From: Streptomyces sp. MH60
Lineage (GTDB): Bacteria; Actinomycetota; Actinomycetes; Streptomycetales; Streptomycetaceae
Reading direction: 5' to 3'
NCBI RefSeq assembly: GCF_002939385.1
Contig: NZ_MULI01000061.1
Coordinates: 1 to 45,428 of the forward strand
DNA: 45,428 nucleotides
Notes under the pieces: generated by a model
Databases searched by the model: none
What the model saw: only the letters and a program-made list of their open reading frames with translations
Told to the model about the DNA's origin: nothing
Made by a program: the position numbers and the translations under genes
In this document: positions 17,235 through 25,962 of the stretch, one piece after another
Layout: each line of letters opens with the position of its first letter
How positions within the stretch are numbered: the stretch's first letter is position 1

Positions 17235-17885
17235 ATGACCACGGCAGTGAAGCAACCCCCCGCGGCGGACCGCGTCTACACCCACGTCAAGCAGGGTGTC
17301 CTGGAGCGCCGTTACGAGGGTGGGACGCTGCTCACCGAGGGCGAGCTGGCCGAGGCCGTGGGCGTCTCCCGCACCCCGGTGCGCGAGGCGCTGCTGCGGC
17401 TGGAGGTCGAGGGGCTGATCCGGCTCTATCCCAAGAAGGGCGCGCTGGTCCTACCCGTCTCCGCGCAGGAGATCGCGGACGTGGTGGAGACCCGGCTGCT
17501 GGTCGAGGAGCACGCGGCCAGGAAGGCCGTACCCGCCCCGCCGGCGCTGGTCGAGCGGCTGGAGGAGCTGCTCGCCCGGCAGCAGGAGCAGGCCGCCGCC
17601 GGTGACTTCGCCGCCGCCTCCGTCACCGACCGCTGCTTCCACGCCGAGATCGTCCGCAGCGGCGGCAACGAGATCCTCTCCCGCCTCTACGACCAGCTCC
17701 GCGACCGCCAGTTGCGCATGGGCGTCGCCGTCATGCACTCCCACCCCGACCGGATCGCCAAGACCCTCGCCGAGCACGAGGAGCTCCTCGACGCGCTGCG
17801 CTCCGGGGACGCGGAGGCGGCCGTCGGCGTGGTGGGCCGGCACGTGGGCTGGTTCTCGCACCTGGCACGGGGGGAGGTCCGATGA
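17235..17885 (+). CDS. GntR-family transcriptional regulator, FCD-type
   Basis: A 216-residue FadR-subfamily regulator. The N-terminal winged helix (about residues 10-75) has the signature LTEGELAEAVGVSRTPVREAL and LEVEGLIRLYPKKGA. The C-terminal all-helical FCD domain (about 80-205) has ligand and metal residues in the expected pattern (CFHAEIVRSGGN, EHEELLDAL). It probably controls itself and the MFS transporter whose ATG overlaps its stop (ATGA at 17882-17885). ATG 17235 has no clear ribosome site; a TATCCT hexamer lies just upstream, so leaderless translation is possible. The effector is unknown. Confidence 0.9.
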   Translation: MTTAVKQPPAADRVYTHVKQGVLERRYEGGTLLTEGELAEAVGVSRTPVREALLRLEVEGLIRLYPKKGALVLPVSAQEIADVVETRLLVEEHAARKAVPAPPALVERLEELLARQQEQAAAGDFAAASVTDRCFHAEIVRSGGNEILSRLYDQLRDRQLRMGVAVMHSHPDRIAKTLAEHEELLDALRSGDAEAAVGVVGRHVGWFSHLARGEVR

Positions 17886-19192
17886 GTACGGCCACCTCGG
17901 CCGGCCGCGTGCTGCCCGGTGACCCGCCGGGGGGCCGGCGCGCGATCGCCGTATGGGGCATCGGCGTCTCCGTCTACTTCGTCGCCGTCATCTTCCGTAC
18001 GTCCCTCGGGGTGGCCGGTCTCGACGCCGCCGACCGCTTCCACGTCAACGCCTCCGCGCTGTCCACCTTCTCCATCCTCCAGCTGCTGGTCTACGCCGGC
18101 ATGCAGATACCCGTCGGCCTGCTGGTCGACCGGCTCGGCACCAAGAAGGTGCTGGGCATCGGCGTCGTGCTGTTCACGGCGGGGCAGCTGGGCTTCGCCT
18201 TCTCCCCGTCGTACGGCATGGCGCTGGCCTCGCGGGCGCTGCTGGGCTGCGGGGACGCGATGACGTTTATCAGCGTGCTGCGGCTGGGCACCCGCTGGTT
18301 CCCGGCCCGGCGCGGGCCGATGGTCGCCCAGCTGGCCGGGCTGGTCGGCATGGCGGGCAACCTGGTCTCCACCCTCGTGCTGGCCCGGCTGCTGCACGGC
18401 ATCGGCTGGACCGCGGCGTTCGCGGGCAGCGCGCTGGCGGGTGTCGTCGTCTTCGTCCTGCTGCTCCTCTTCCTCAAGGACCACCCCGAGGGGCACGAGC
18501 CGGAGCCGTCGGCGCACCAGGGGGCCGCGTACGTGCGGCGGCAGATCGCGCTGTCCTGGCGGGAGCCGGGGACGCGGCTCGGGCTGTGGGTGCACTTCAC
18601 CACCCAGTTCCCGGCAATGGTGTTCCTGCTGCTGTGGGGGATGCCGTTCCTGGTCGAGGCGCAGGGGCTGTCCCGGGCCACGGCCGGCACGCTGCTCACC
18701 CTGGTCGTCCTGTCCAACATGACCGTCGGTCTGGTCTACGGCCAGATCATCGCCCGGCACCACGCGGCGCGGCTGCCGCTGGCGCTCGGCACGGTGGGGG
18801 CGACGGCGCTGCTCTGGGCGGCGACGCTGGCCTACCCGGGCGAGCACGCGCCGATGTGGCTGCTGGTCGTGCTGTGCACGGTGCTGGGCGCGTGCGGGCC
18901 GGCGTCGATGATCGGCTTCGACTTCGCGCGGCCGGCGAATCCGCCGGAGCGGCAGGGGACGGCGTCCGGGATCACGAACATGGGGGGCTTCGTGGCGTCG
19001 ATGACGACCTTGTTCGCGGTGGGGGTGCTGCTGGACGCGACGGGGGACGACTACGGGGTGGCGTTCTCGTCCGTGTTCGTCCTTCAGGCGTTGGGTCTGT
19101 CGCAGATCCTGCGGTTGCGGAAGCGCGCCGCGTTGCGGGAGCGGGAGCGGTTGGTGGTCAGCCGGGTGGAGACGGTGCACGTGCCTGTGTAG
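17882..19192 (+). CDS. Major facilitator superfamily transporter
   Basis: A 436-residue protein with about 12 hydrophobic segments and the MFS loop 2-3 motif in GLLVDRLGTKKVLGIG. The central cytosolic loop (HPEGHEPEPSAHQG) separates the two six-helix halves. It is translationally coupled to the GntR regulator (4-bp overlap), which implies a substrate-inducible uptake or efflux unit. The substrate cannot be inferred; no catabolic enzyme follows in the same direction. Confidence 0.9.
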   Translation: MSTATSAGRVLPGDPPGGRRAIAVWGIGVSVYFVAVIFRTSLGVAGLDAADRFHVNASALSTFSILQLLVYAGMQIPVGLLVDRLGTKKVLGIGVVLFTAGQLGFAFSPSYGMALASRALLGCGDAMTFISVLRLGTRWFPARRGPMVAQLAGLVGMAGNLVSTLVLARLLHGIGWTAAFAGSALAGVVVFVLLLLFLKDHPEGHEPEPSAHQGAAYVRRQIALSWREPGTRLGLWVHFTTQFPAMVFLLLWGMPFLVEAQGLSRATAGTLLTLVVLSNMTVGLVYGQIIARHHAARLPLALGTVGATALLWAATLAYPGEHAPMWLLVVLCTVLGACGPASMIGFDFARPANPPERQGTASGITNMGGFVASMTTLFAVGVLLDATGDDYGVAFSSVFVLQALGLSQILRLRKRAALRERERLVVSRVETVHVPV

Positions 19193-19240
19193 GCCCCCGG
19201 TGCGCGGGGCGGGGGTGGGGCGCTGACCGGCGCCGGCCGG

Positions 19241-19276
19241 GTGCCGCTGCGCCCACCCGTGCCGCCCCAGCGGCAC
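19241..19276. terminator. Bidirectional hairpin between convergent genes
   Basis: A perfect 9-bp inverted repeat, GTGCCGCTG/CAGCGGCAC (19241-19249, 19268-19276), with an 18-nt loop, between the MFS stop and the convergent gene. A run of eleven C (19282-19292) follows immediately. Confidence 0.55.
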
Positions 19277-19281
19277 GACTG

Positions 19282-19292
19282 CCCCCCCCCCC
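19282..19292. repeat. C11 homopolymer
   Basis: Eleven consecutive C in the 104-bp gap between convergent genes. Prone to slippage and sequencing error, but outside coding sequence. Confidence 0.7.
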
Positions 19293-19296
19293 GCAG

Positions 19297-20121
19297 CTAG
19301 GGGGTAACCGTGAAGTTCCGCAGGATCGCCGCCGTCAGGTCCGGGTCGCCCTCCGTCTTGATGCGGTCCGCCGCCGCCTCCGGGGTCACCCGGCCGCAGG
19401 CCAGGCGGAAGTACGTCTCCCAGTCGAGGGTGAGGGTGGCGGCGGGGCCGAGGGCCGGGGACGATTCGAGGGTGCCGCGGCCCTGGATGTCGACGCGGAT
19501 GGTGCGCAGGAACTCGACCGGGCCGTGCACGTCGAAGACGACGGCCGAGCTGCGCGGCGCGTCCGCCCGCTCGGCGACGACGGCGGGCAGCTCGCCGAGC
19601 AGCACGTCCCGCGCGACGTACGCGCCGGGGGAGTCGAGGTTGCCGGGGCGGCCGAGGGCCGTGCGCAGGTCCTGCTCGTGCGCCCACACGTCGAAGGCGT
19701 GCCGGCGCATCGCCTCCTCCAGGGTCAGCTCGGTGCCGAGCGGGCCGCGCATCTTCGTGCCGGGGTCCCGCGACTCGTTCCGCAGCTGGCGGTTGCGCCG
19801 GATGATCATGTACTCCAGCTCGGACGTCATCTCCGGAGCCGTGTGGTGGCGGCGGACGTCGACCTGCATCTCCATGTAGCGCTGGTGGTCGTTGGTGACG
19901 TGGTAGAGGTCGCGCGGCAGGGTGTGGATGGGGCGGGGGTCGCCGAGCATCTCGGAGTCCAGCCCGAGGACGTGCGAGACGATGTCGCGCACCGACCAGC
20001 CCGGGCAGGGGGTCCGGCGGTTCCACTCTGCCTCCACAAGCGGCTGGACCAGCTCGGATATCGCCTCGATGGAGTGAGTCCAGGCGTCGGCGTAGGGCTG
20101 GAGGGTGGGATGCAGACTCAC
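19297..20121 (-). CDS. Maleylpyruvate isomerase-family mycothiol-dependent enzyme
   Basis: A 274-residue protein of the DinB-like mycothiol S-transferase group. The N-terminal four-helix bundle carries CPGWSVRDIVSHVLGLD (first metal His) and RRHAFDVWAHEQDLRTALGRPG (second metal His region), the actinobacterial hallmark. A C-terminal alpha/beta domain resembles SCP2 (TLTLDWETYFRLACGRV). These proteins use mycothiol in isomerisation, detoxification or transfer reactions; the substrate is unknown. GTG 20121 is chosen because GAGGGG lies 9 nt upstream and homology starts here. Divergent from the nitrilase-family gene. Confidence 0.85.
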   Translation of the reverse strand: MSLHPTLQPYADAWTHSIEAISELVQPLVEAEWNRRTPCPGWSVRDIVSHVLGLDSEMLGDPRPIHTLPRDLYHVTNDHQRYMEMQVDVRRHHTAPEMTSELEYMIIRRNRQLRNESRDPGTKMRGPLGTELTLEEAMRRHAFDVWAHEQDLRTALGRPGNLDSPGAYVARDVLLGELPAVVAERADAPRSSAVVFDVHGPVEFLRTIRVDIQGRGTLESSPALGPAATLTLDWETYFRLACGRVTPEAAADRIKTEGDPDLTAAILRNFTVTP

Positions 20122-20302
20122 GGAACGGGACCCCTCGGCGGTCGGTACACGGGCGGTTGGCGGCAGCGGTGCCAGTGGCGGCGGCGGCAGTCGGCGGGCG
20201 TCTTGGGAGGCTAAGTTACGCTGCTGTGCGGCACCCCGGCAGTGCTTTCGTGTGACGATCGTAGGCCCGTGTGGACGGCTCGAATGCCAGGACGGTGGTA
20301 GT

Positions 20303-21100
20303 GTGCGCGCCTCTTTGATCCAAATCGCCGTGAACGAGGACGAAACGGTCGAAGCGCGTCGTCTGCGGGCGGCGGCTCTGGTACGGGAGCAGGCGGGCGC
20401 CGATCTCGTGGTGCTGCCGGAGCTGTGGACCACGGGTGCGTTCGCCTTCGAGGAGTTCGACGCGGCGGCCGAGCCGCTGCGCGGACCGACCTGCGAGGCG
20501 ATGGCGAAGGCGGCGAGCGACGCGGGCGTGTGGCTGCACGCGGGGTCGGTGCCCGAGCGCGGCCCGGACGGACGGCTCTACAACACCTCTCTCGTCCTCT
20601 CCCCCGCCGGCGAACTGGCCGCCTCCTACCGCAAGATCCACCGCTTCGGCTTCGACAAGGGCGAGGCCGTGCTGATGGGCGCGGGGCGGGAGCCGGTGAC
20701 GGTCCGGCTGCCGGACGCCACCACCCTCGGCGTGGCGACCTGCTACGACCTGCGCTTCCCCGAACTCTTCCGCTCCCTCGTCGATGCCGGTGCCGAGATC
20801 CTCGTCGTCCCGGCGGGCTGGCCGGAGCGCCGCCGGTCCCACTGGACGCTCCTGGCACAGGCGCGGGCCGTGGAGAACCAGGCGTTCGTCCTCGCCTGCG
20901 GAACGGCCGGGACGCACGCCGGAGTTCCGCAGGCCGGTCACTCGATCGTGGTGGACCCCTGGGGCGAGGTGCTCGCGGAGGCCGGCGCCGACGAGGAGGT
21001 CCTCACGGTGGAGTTCGACCCGGCGAAGGTGGCGCGGACCCGGGAGCAGTTCCCGGCCCTGAAGGACCGGGTGCTGGGTCTGGAGCCGCCGCGCGACTGA
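20303..21100 (+). CDS. Carbon-nitrogen hydrolase (nitrilase superfamily, Nit2/omega-amidase-like)
   Basis: A 265-residue soluble amidase. The catalytic triad is visible: Glu40 (VLPELW), Lys111 (YRKIHRF) and Cys147 (TCYDLRFPELF). The fourth conserved Glu lies in ARAVENQAF. The TCYDLRFPE motif is the omega-amidase/Nit-type group, which removes ammonia from alpha-keto amides such as 2-oxoglutaramate, possibly as metabolite repair. GTG 20303 gives the family N-terminus; TAGTGT sits directly before it, compatible with a leaderless mRNA. Confidence 0.88.
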   Translation: MRASLIQIAVNEDETVEARRLRAAALVREQAGADLVVLPELWTTGAFAFEEFDAAAEPLRGPTCEAMAKAASDAGVWLHAGSVPERGPDGRLYNTSLVLSPAGELAASYRKIHRFGFDKGEAVLMGAGREPVTVRLPDATTLGVATCYDLRFPELFRSLVDAGAEILVVPAGWPERRRSHWTLLAQARAVENQAFVLACGTAGTHAGVPQAGHSIVVDPWGEVLAEAGADEEVLTVEFDPAKVARTREQFPALKDRVLGLEPPRD

Positions 21101-21166
21101 ACGCGCTGTGTGAGGTTCCGTCACGCCACGTGTTTGGTGCCCGGTCGCGCCGCCCAGAATTCCGGT

Positions 21167-21625
21167 ATGGCTCGCACCAGTACCTCCGCCGTCCGCCGTG
21201 TCCGGGTGGAACCCGCCGGCGCCCACTTCGCGTCGGCGTTCGCGATGCCGCTCGCCGGACTGCCGCGCCGGACGGCCGAGGAGTGGGCCCGGGGCACCTT
21301 CGAGGACACTCCGGCGCTGCTGCGCGTCCTGCTCCGGGCGGGCTGGGCGGGCGTGCTGGGGCTGCGCCTGGGACCGAGGACCTCTGCGCGGCACGTGATC
21401 GGATGGCGCACGGTGGAGTCCCGGCCGGGCCGGATCGCCGTGGCGGCCCGCTCCCCGTCGCTGGCCGTCCGCAACGTGGTGACCGTCGACGACGCGCGGC
21501 TGGTCTGGGCGACGTACGTGACCTTCGAGGGCCGGGCCGGCCGGGTGCTCTGGTCGCTGGCCGCGCCGGTGCACCACCTGGTCGTGCCGCTGCTCCTCGG
21601 CCGCGCCGTCCGCCGCACGGCGTGA
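21167..21625 (+). CDS. DUF2867-like protein
   Basis: A 152-residue protein resembling DUF2867: FASAFAMPLAGLPRRTAEEW near the N-terminus, then a beta-rich segment (HVIGWRTVESRPGRIAVAA, VWATYVTFEG) and a final helix (LAAPVHHLVVPLLLGRAVRR). The beta-plus-final-helix layout recalls SRPBCC-like small-molecule binding folds. Function unknown. The preceding gap shows no strong ribosome site; ATG 21167 fits family length. It ends 22 bp before a convergent gene. Confidence 0.65.
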   Translation: MARTSTSAVRRVRVEPAGAHFASAFAMPLAGLPRRTAEEWARGTFEDTPALLRVLLRAGWAGVLGLRLGPRTSARHVIGWRTVESRPGRIAVAARSPSLAVRNVVTVDDARLVWATYVTFEGRAGRVLWSLAAPVHHLVVPLLLGRAVRRTA

Positions 21626-21647
21626 GGCGCCGCCGGGCCGCCGTTCC

Positions 21648-22142
21648 TCAGTCGTCCTCGCGCTCCTTCTCCGCCAGGTGGATCACGCACACCGTCAGGG
21701 CGATCAGCAGCGCCGGGTCCGCGTCGTCCCGGACGACGTCCAGGCCGTAGGTGTCCCGCAGGGTGAGCCAGCGCCGGGAGACGACGGCCAGCAGTTCGCC
21801 GTCGTACTCGATGGCGAACTCCCGGTCGAGGATCTTGCCGCTGACGTCCAGTTCGGTGCCGTCGGCCAGAGTGACCCGGTAGTGGTTGCGGAGCAGGGAC
21901 AGACGTTTGCGCTTGATGCGCGCCAGGGGCTCGCCGGCCCGTTCGATCACCATCGTGTCGCGCAGGGCGAACATCTTCTGGTGGATGTCGATGAGCACGT
22001 GACCCTGGGCGTCCTTCAGCTCCCAGGTGTCCCGCAGCCGCATCGCCTTGCCGTCGACGAGGAAGACCTTGTTGCCGCGGTCGTCCTCGATCCAGTAGTC
22101 GTCACCGATGCCGAGGAGCCGGTCGTACACGAGGAATCTCAT
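21648..22142 (-). CDS. LURP-one-related (tubby-like fold) protein
   Basis: A 164-residue protein of the LURP-one/DUF567 family: MRFLVYDRLLGIGDDYWIED, repeated strand motifs (GNKVFLVDGKAMRLRDTWEL, GHVLIDIHQKMFALRDTMVI), IKRKRLSLLRNHYRV and a C-terminal helix LLIALTVCVIHLAE that closes the barrel. The fold resembles Tubby/scramblase barrels that bind phospholipids. Its bacterial role is unknown. It is the downstream partner of DUF6458 on the same strand, 84 bp away across a G10 tract. Confidence 0.85.
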   Translation of the reverse strand: MRFLVYDRLLGIGDDYWIEDDRGNKVFLVDGKAMRLRDTWELKDAQGHVLIDIHQKMFALRDTMVIERAGEPLARIKRKRLSLLRNHYRVTLADGTELDVSGKILDREFAIEYDGELLAVVSRRWLTLRDTYGLDVVRDDADPALLIALTVCVIHLAEKEREDD

Positions 22143-22202
22143 GCTCTGACCGCTTCCCCGCCGGCCGTCCCGGGACGCGGCCGGTAGGCCGACAGGCTGA
22201 GT

Positions 22203-22212
22203 GGGGGGGGGG
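22203..22212. repeat. G10 homopolymer
   Basis: Ten consecutive G between the DUF6458 and LURP-one-like genes, not in a coding sequence. It lies 61-70 bp upstream of the LURP-one ATG, so length change could alter its expression. Confidence 0.7.
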
Positions 22213-22226
22213 TACGCGCGGCCGGC

Positions 22227-22475
22227 TCAGGCGCCGTAGCCGTTGTGGTAGCCGTCCTGCGTGTGAGGGGGCCGTTCCTCGACGACCGGGGTCGACGGCG
22301 GCATGACGACGCGGCGGCGCCGGGCGATGCTGCTGAACGTCGCGACACCGATCAGGCCGACGACCATGAAGATCACTCCGACCAGGTCGAGGTTGACGCC
22401 CTGCATGTCCCAGTCGGTCGCGAACGTGAGGATGGCTCCCACGGCGATGAGGATGATGCACCCGCCGAGGCCCAT
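22227..22475 (-). CDS. DUF6458 small membrane protein
   Basis: An 82-residue protein with two hydrophobic helices (GCIILIAVGAILTFA and LVGVIFMVVGLIGVA) joined by a short acidic outside loop (TDWDMQGVNLD), then a basic RRRR and a Pro/Tyr-rich cytosolic tail. This is the actinobacterial DUF6458 pattern. Function unknown. GGGAGG lies 9 nt before the ATG. Confidence 0.8.
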   Translation of the reverse strand: MGLGGCIILIAVGAILTFATDWDMQGVNLDLVGVIFMVVGLIGVATFSSIARRRRVVMPPSTPVVEERPPHTQDGYHNGYGA

Positions 22476-22589
22476 GAGTGTTGCCTCCCTGTCAGAGCCG
22501 GTCGGTTCCGGGATTCCGGTCGATCCGGTTCCGTGCGGGTACCCCGCGCCTCAACCCTCATGCCGTGGGGCGGTGTTCCGCGCTCCGGT

Positions 22590-23888
22590 CTACCGCTGGA
22601 GGAACGCCACCAGCGCGTTGGCCAGCAGGTGCGGGTCATCGGCGCCGCACAACTCCCGGGCGCTGTGCATCGACAGGATGGCCACGCCGATGTCCACGGT
22701 GCTGATGCCGTGCCGGGCCGCGGTGATGGGGCCGATGGTCGTGCCGCACGGCATGGCGTTGTTGGAGACGAAGGTCTGGAAGGGGACGTCCGCCTTCTCG
22801 CAGGCGGCGGCGAACACCGCGCGGCCCGAACCGTCCGTGGCGTAGCGGTTGTTGACGTTGACCTTGAGGATGGGGCCGCCGTTGACGCGCGGGTGGTGCG
22901 TCGGGTCGTGCCGTTCCGCGTAGTTGGGGTGGACGGCGTGGCCCGTGTCGGAGGAGAGGCAGACAGTGCCGGCGAAGGCGCGCGCCCGGTCCTCGTAGGA
23001 GCCGCCGCGCGCGAACACCGAGCGTTCCAGCACCGTGCCGAGGAGCGGTCCGTCGGCGCCGGTGTCCGACTGGGAGCCGGTCTCCTCGTGGTCGAAGGCG
23101 GCGAGCACGGGGATGTACGGGAGGTCGCCGCCCGAGGACGCGACCGCGGCCAGCGCGGCCGTCCCGGCGTGCACGGACAGCAGGTTGTCCATCCGCGGGC
23201 CCGCCACCAGCTCCCGGTCGCGGCCCAGGTACGCCGGGGGCTCCACGGAGTGCGTCATCAGGTCCCAGCCGGTGACCTCGCCGCGGGCGAGCCCCGCCTC
23301 CTCCTCCAGGAAGGCGATCAGGTCGCCGTCGCGCACGGTGTCGCCCAGGCCCCAGACGGGCTGGAGGTGGCGCTGCTTGTCGAGCTTGAGGCCCTCGGTG
23401 GAGACGTTGCGGTCCATGTGGATGGCGAGCTGCGGGACGCGCAGCAGCGGGCGGTCCACGTTCACCAGGCGCGTCGAGCCGTCGCGCAGCGAGAGGCGGC
23501 CGGCCAGGCCCAGGTCGCGGTCCAGCCAGGAGTTCATCAGCGGGCCGCCGTAGATCTCCACGGCGACCTGGCGCCAGCCGTGCGCCCCGGTGTCCGGGCG
23601 GGGCTTGACGCGCAGGTTGGGGGAGTCGGTGTGGGCGCCGACGATGCGGAAGGGGGTGTGCGCCGCGGCGCCCTCCGGGACGTACCAGGCGACGATCGCA
23701 CCGCCGCGCAGCACGTACTTGCCGCCGCTCGTCGCCTCCCAGGCGTCGGTCTCCGCGACCTGGCGGAAGCCGGCCTTCTCCAGCCGCTCGGCGGCACTCG
23801 CCACGGCGTGGTACGGGGTCGGGCTCGCCGACAGGAAGGTCATCAGGTCGTCGGTGTGGCCGCGGTCGAAGCGGGAGGGTGCGCTCAT
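22590..23888 (-). CDS. M18-family aminopeptidase (aspartyl aminopeptidase type)
   Basis: A 432-residue metallopeptidase. Zinc ligands and catalytic residues follow M18: His86 in GAHTDSPNL, Asp in PRMDNL, the Glu pair in FDHEETGS, Asp in SSDTGHAVHPN and a late His in SMHSARE. It removes N-terminal (often acidic) residues in the cytoplasm and works as a dodecamer in the family. ATG 23888 is chosen for AAGGTG 6 nt upstream; a GTG three codons earlier is the alternative. It could finish peptides made by the Bpa-proteasome branch, but that link is only inference. Confidence 0.92.
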   Translation of the reverse strand: MSAPSRFDRGHTDDLMTFLSASPTPYHAVASAAERLEKAGFRQVAETDAWEATSGGKYVLRGGAIVAWYVPEGAAAHTPFRIVGAHTDSPNLRVKPRPDTGAHGWRQVAVEIYGGPLMNSWLDRDLGLAGRLSLRDGSTRLVNVDRPLLRVPQLAIHMDRNVSTEGLKLDKQRHLQPVWGLGDTVRDGDLIAFLEEEAGLARGEVTGWDLMTHSVEPPAYLGRDRELVAGPRMDNLLSVHAGTAALAAVASSGGDLPYIPVLAAFDHEETGSQSDTGADGPLLGTVLERSVFARGGSYEDRARAFAGTVCLSSDTGHAVHPNYAERHDPTHHPRVNGGPILKVNVNNRYATDGSGRAVFAAACEKADVPFQTFVSNNAMPCGTTIGPITAARHGISTVDIGVAILSMHSARELCGADDPHLLANALVAFLQR

Positions 23889-23909
23889 GGGGTTCACCTT
23901 AACGACGTA

Positions 23910-23947
23910 CGAGGGCCCGCTTCCCGTCTGGCGGGAGCGGGCCCTCG
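23910..23947 (-). terminator. Terminator after the acyl-CoA dehydrogenase gene
   Basis: Arms 23910-23926 and 23932-23947 (CGAGGGCCCGC core) pair over 16 bp with one bulged T and a 5-nt loop, 40 bp downstream of the dehydrogenase stop on the minus strand. Confidence 0.75.
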
Positions 23948-23986
23948 TGGGGGTCTGCGGAACCGGGCCGCGGTGCGGGGCCCGCC

Positions 23987-25813
23987 CTAGAACGCGGCCT
24001 CGTCCAGCTCCATCAGGTCCAGCTCGACGCCCTGGGCGACCTTGCGGGCCAGGGTGAGGCCGGGCAGGACGTTCGCGGCGAAGAACTTCGCGGCGGCGAT
24101 CTTGCCGGTGTAGAAGGCCTTGTCCTTGGCGGACGCGGTGGGCAGCTTCTCGGCGGCGACGGCGGCGCCCTTGAGGAGCAGGTAGCCGACGATCACGTCG
24201 CCGGAGGCGAGCAGCAGGCGGGTGGTGTTGAGGCCCACCTTGTAGATGTTCTTGACGTCCTGCTCGGTGGCCGCGAGGTCGGTCAGCATCAGGCCGACGA
24301 TGGCCTCCAGCTCGACGGCCGCCTTGGCCAGGTGCTCACGGGCGCCGGACAGCTCCTCGCCGCCGGTGGCGAGCGCCAGGAACTTCTTGATGTCCTCGGC
24401 GAGCGAGTTCAGCGCGGCGCCCTGGTTGCGGACGATCTTCCGGAAGAAGTAGTCCTGGCCCTGGATCGCCGTGGTGCCCTCGTACAGGGTGTCGATCTTG
24501 GCGTCGCGGATGTACTGCTCGATCGGGTACTCCTGGAGGAACCCGGAGCCGCCGAAGGTCTGGAGCGACTGGGCGAGCTGCTCGTAGGCCTTCTCCGAGC
24601 CGTAGCCCTTGACGATCGGCAGGAGCAGGTCGTTGAGGGCGTGCTCGGTCGAGGCGTCCTCGCCGTTCGCCTCCTTGAGCTGGATCTCGTCCTGCACCGA
24701 GGCGGTGTACATGACGAGGGCGCGCATGCCCTCGGCGTACGCCTTCTGCGTCATCAGGGAGCGGCGCACGTCCGGGTGGTGCGTGATGGTGACCTTGGGG
24801 GCCGACTTGTCCATGAAGTTGGCCAGGTCGGGGCCCTGGACGCGCTCCTTGGCGTACTCCAGGGCGTTGAGGTAGCCCGTGGAGAGGGTGGAGATCGCCT
24901 TCGTGCCGACCATCATGCGGGCGAACTCGATGATCCGGAACATCTGGCGGATGCCGTCGTGCTTGTCGCCGATCAGCCAGCCCTTGGCGGGGTGGCGGTC
25001 GCCGAAGGTCATCTCGCAGGTGTTGGAGGCCTTCAGGCCCATCTTGTGCTCGACGTTGGTGGCGTAGACGCCGTTGCGCTCGCCCAGCTCGCCGGTCTCG
25101 AAGTCGAACTCGTACTTCGGGACGAGGAAGAGGGACAGGCCCTTGGTGCCGGGTCCGGCGCCCTCGGGGCGGGCGAGGACGTAGTGGAGGATGTTCTCCG
25201 ACATGTCGTGCTCGCCGGACGTGATGAAGCGCTTCACGCCCTCGATGTGCCAGGAGCCGTCCTCCTGCTGCACGGCCCTGGTGCGGCCGGCGCCGACGTC
25301 CGAACCGGCGTCCGGCTCGGTGAGGACCATGGTGGAGCCCCACTGCTTCTCGACGGCGATCGAGGCGATGTGCTTCTGGACCTCGTTGCCCTCCTCGAAG
25401 AGGATGCCGGCGAACGCCGGGCCGGAGGAGTACATCCACACGGCCGGGTTGGCGCCGAGGATCAGCTCCGCGTAGGCCCAGATCAGGGAGCGCGGCGAGG
25501 TGGTGCCGCCGATCTCCTCGGGCAGGCCGAGCCGCCAGTACTCGGAGTCCATGAAGGCCTGGTAGCTCTTCTTGAAGGACGCCGGGACCGGCGCGGTGCT
25601 GGTCTGCGGGTCGAAGACCGGCGGGTTGCGGTCGGCGTCGGCGAAGGACTCGGCCAGCTCGTTCTCGGAGAGGCGGGTCAGCTCCTCCAGCACGCTCTTG
25701 GCGGTGTCCGTGTCCATCTCCGCGAACGGGCCGCTGCCGTAGACCTTGTCGCGGCCGAGCACCTCGAAGAGGTTGAACTCGATGTCCCGGAGATTCGGCT
25801 TGTAGTGCCCCAT
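23987..25813 (-). CDS. Long acyl-CoA dehydrogenase, FadE5-like
   Basis: A 608-residue flavoenzyme of the large FadE5/AidB-like branch (mycobacterial FadE5 about 611). It catalyses FAD-dependent alpha,beta-dehydrogenation of acyl-CoA in beta-oxidation. Seen: an extra N-terminal helical region, the FAD-binding segment MVLTEPDAGSDVGAGRTRA, FITSGEHDMSENI, the C-terminal catalytic base Glu at about 446 in DTLYEGTTAIQGQD, and a roughly 100-residue helical C-terminal domain. ATG 25813 begins MGHYKPN, the conserved family start; an upstream in-frame Met is rejected. Two similar operator-like 12-mers lie upstream, one touching the probable -10. Confidence 0.93.
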   Translation of the reverse strand: MGHYKPNLRDIEFNLFEVLGRDKVYGSGPFAEMDTDTAKSVLEELTRLSENELAESFADADRNPPVFDPQTSTAPVPASFKKSYQAFMDSEYWRLGLPEEIGGTTSPRSLIWAYAELILGANPAVWMYSSGPAFAGILFEEGNEVQKHIASIAVEKQWGSTMVLTEPDAGSDVGAGRTRAVQQEDGSWHIEGVKRFITSGEHDMSENILHYVLARPEGAGPGTKGLSLFLVPKYEFDFETGELGERNGVYATNVEHKMGLKASNTCEMTFGDRHPAKGWLIGDKHDGIRQMFRIIEFARMMVGTKAISTLSTGYLNALEYAKERVQGPDLANFMDKSAPKVTITHHPDVRRSLMTQKAYAEGMRALVMYTASVQDEIQLKEANGEDASTEHALNDLLLPIVKGYGSEKAYEQLAQSLQTFGGSGFLQEYPIEQYIRDAKIDTLYEGTTAIQGQDYFFRKIVRNQGAALNSLAEDIKKFLALATGGEELSGAREHLAKAAVELEAIVGLMLTDLAATEQDVKNIYKVGLNTTRLLLASGDVIVGYLLLKGAAVAAEKLPTASAKDKAFYTGKIAAAKFFAANVLPGLTLARKVAQGVELDLMELDEAAF

Positions 25814-25868
25814 GGCGACGGCTCCGTTGAGAGATCGGCGAGGCACTCGCTCCTCGCATCCGTACACG

Positions 25869-25905
25869 TACCAACTAGTAGCTCCGATGATGCTACCCGT
25901 CGGTA
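25869..25905 (-). promoter_or_regulatory. Double operator and promoter of the acyl-CoA dehydrogenase gene
   Basis: Two 12-mers of form TACC-N5-GTA on the + strand (TACCAACTAGTA at 25869-25880, TACCCGTCGGTA at 25894-25905) start 25 bp apart. The second is a TACC-N4-GGTA palindrome overlapping a -10-like TAGCAT (minus strand, 25890-25895) with TTGCTT about 15 bp further up. The layout suggests repression, probably by a TetR-type fatty-acid regulator encoded elsewhere. Confidence 0.5.
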
Positions 25906-25962
25906 ATAAGAAGCAACCCCGAGCCGCCCATCTGTGACTCGTTACTCGTTACTCTGTGCTGC

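Noticed and set aside
17687..20026. Very long minus-strand open frame (779 codons) across the MFS gene
   Set aside because: Arg/His/Pro-rich composition and opposite to clear GntR/MFS genes; a shadow of GC-rich codon bias.
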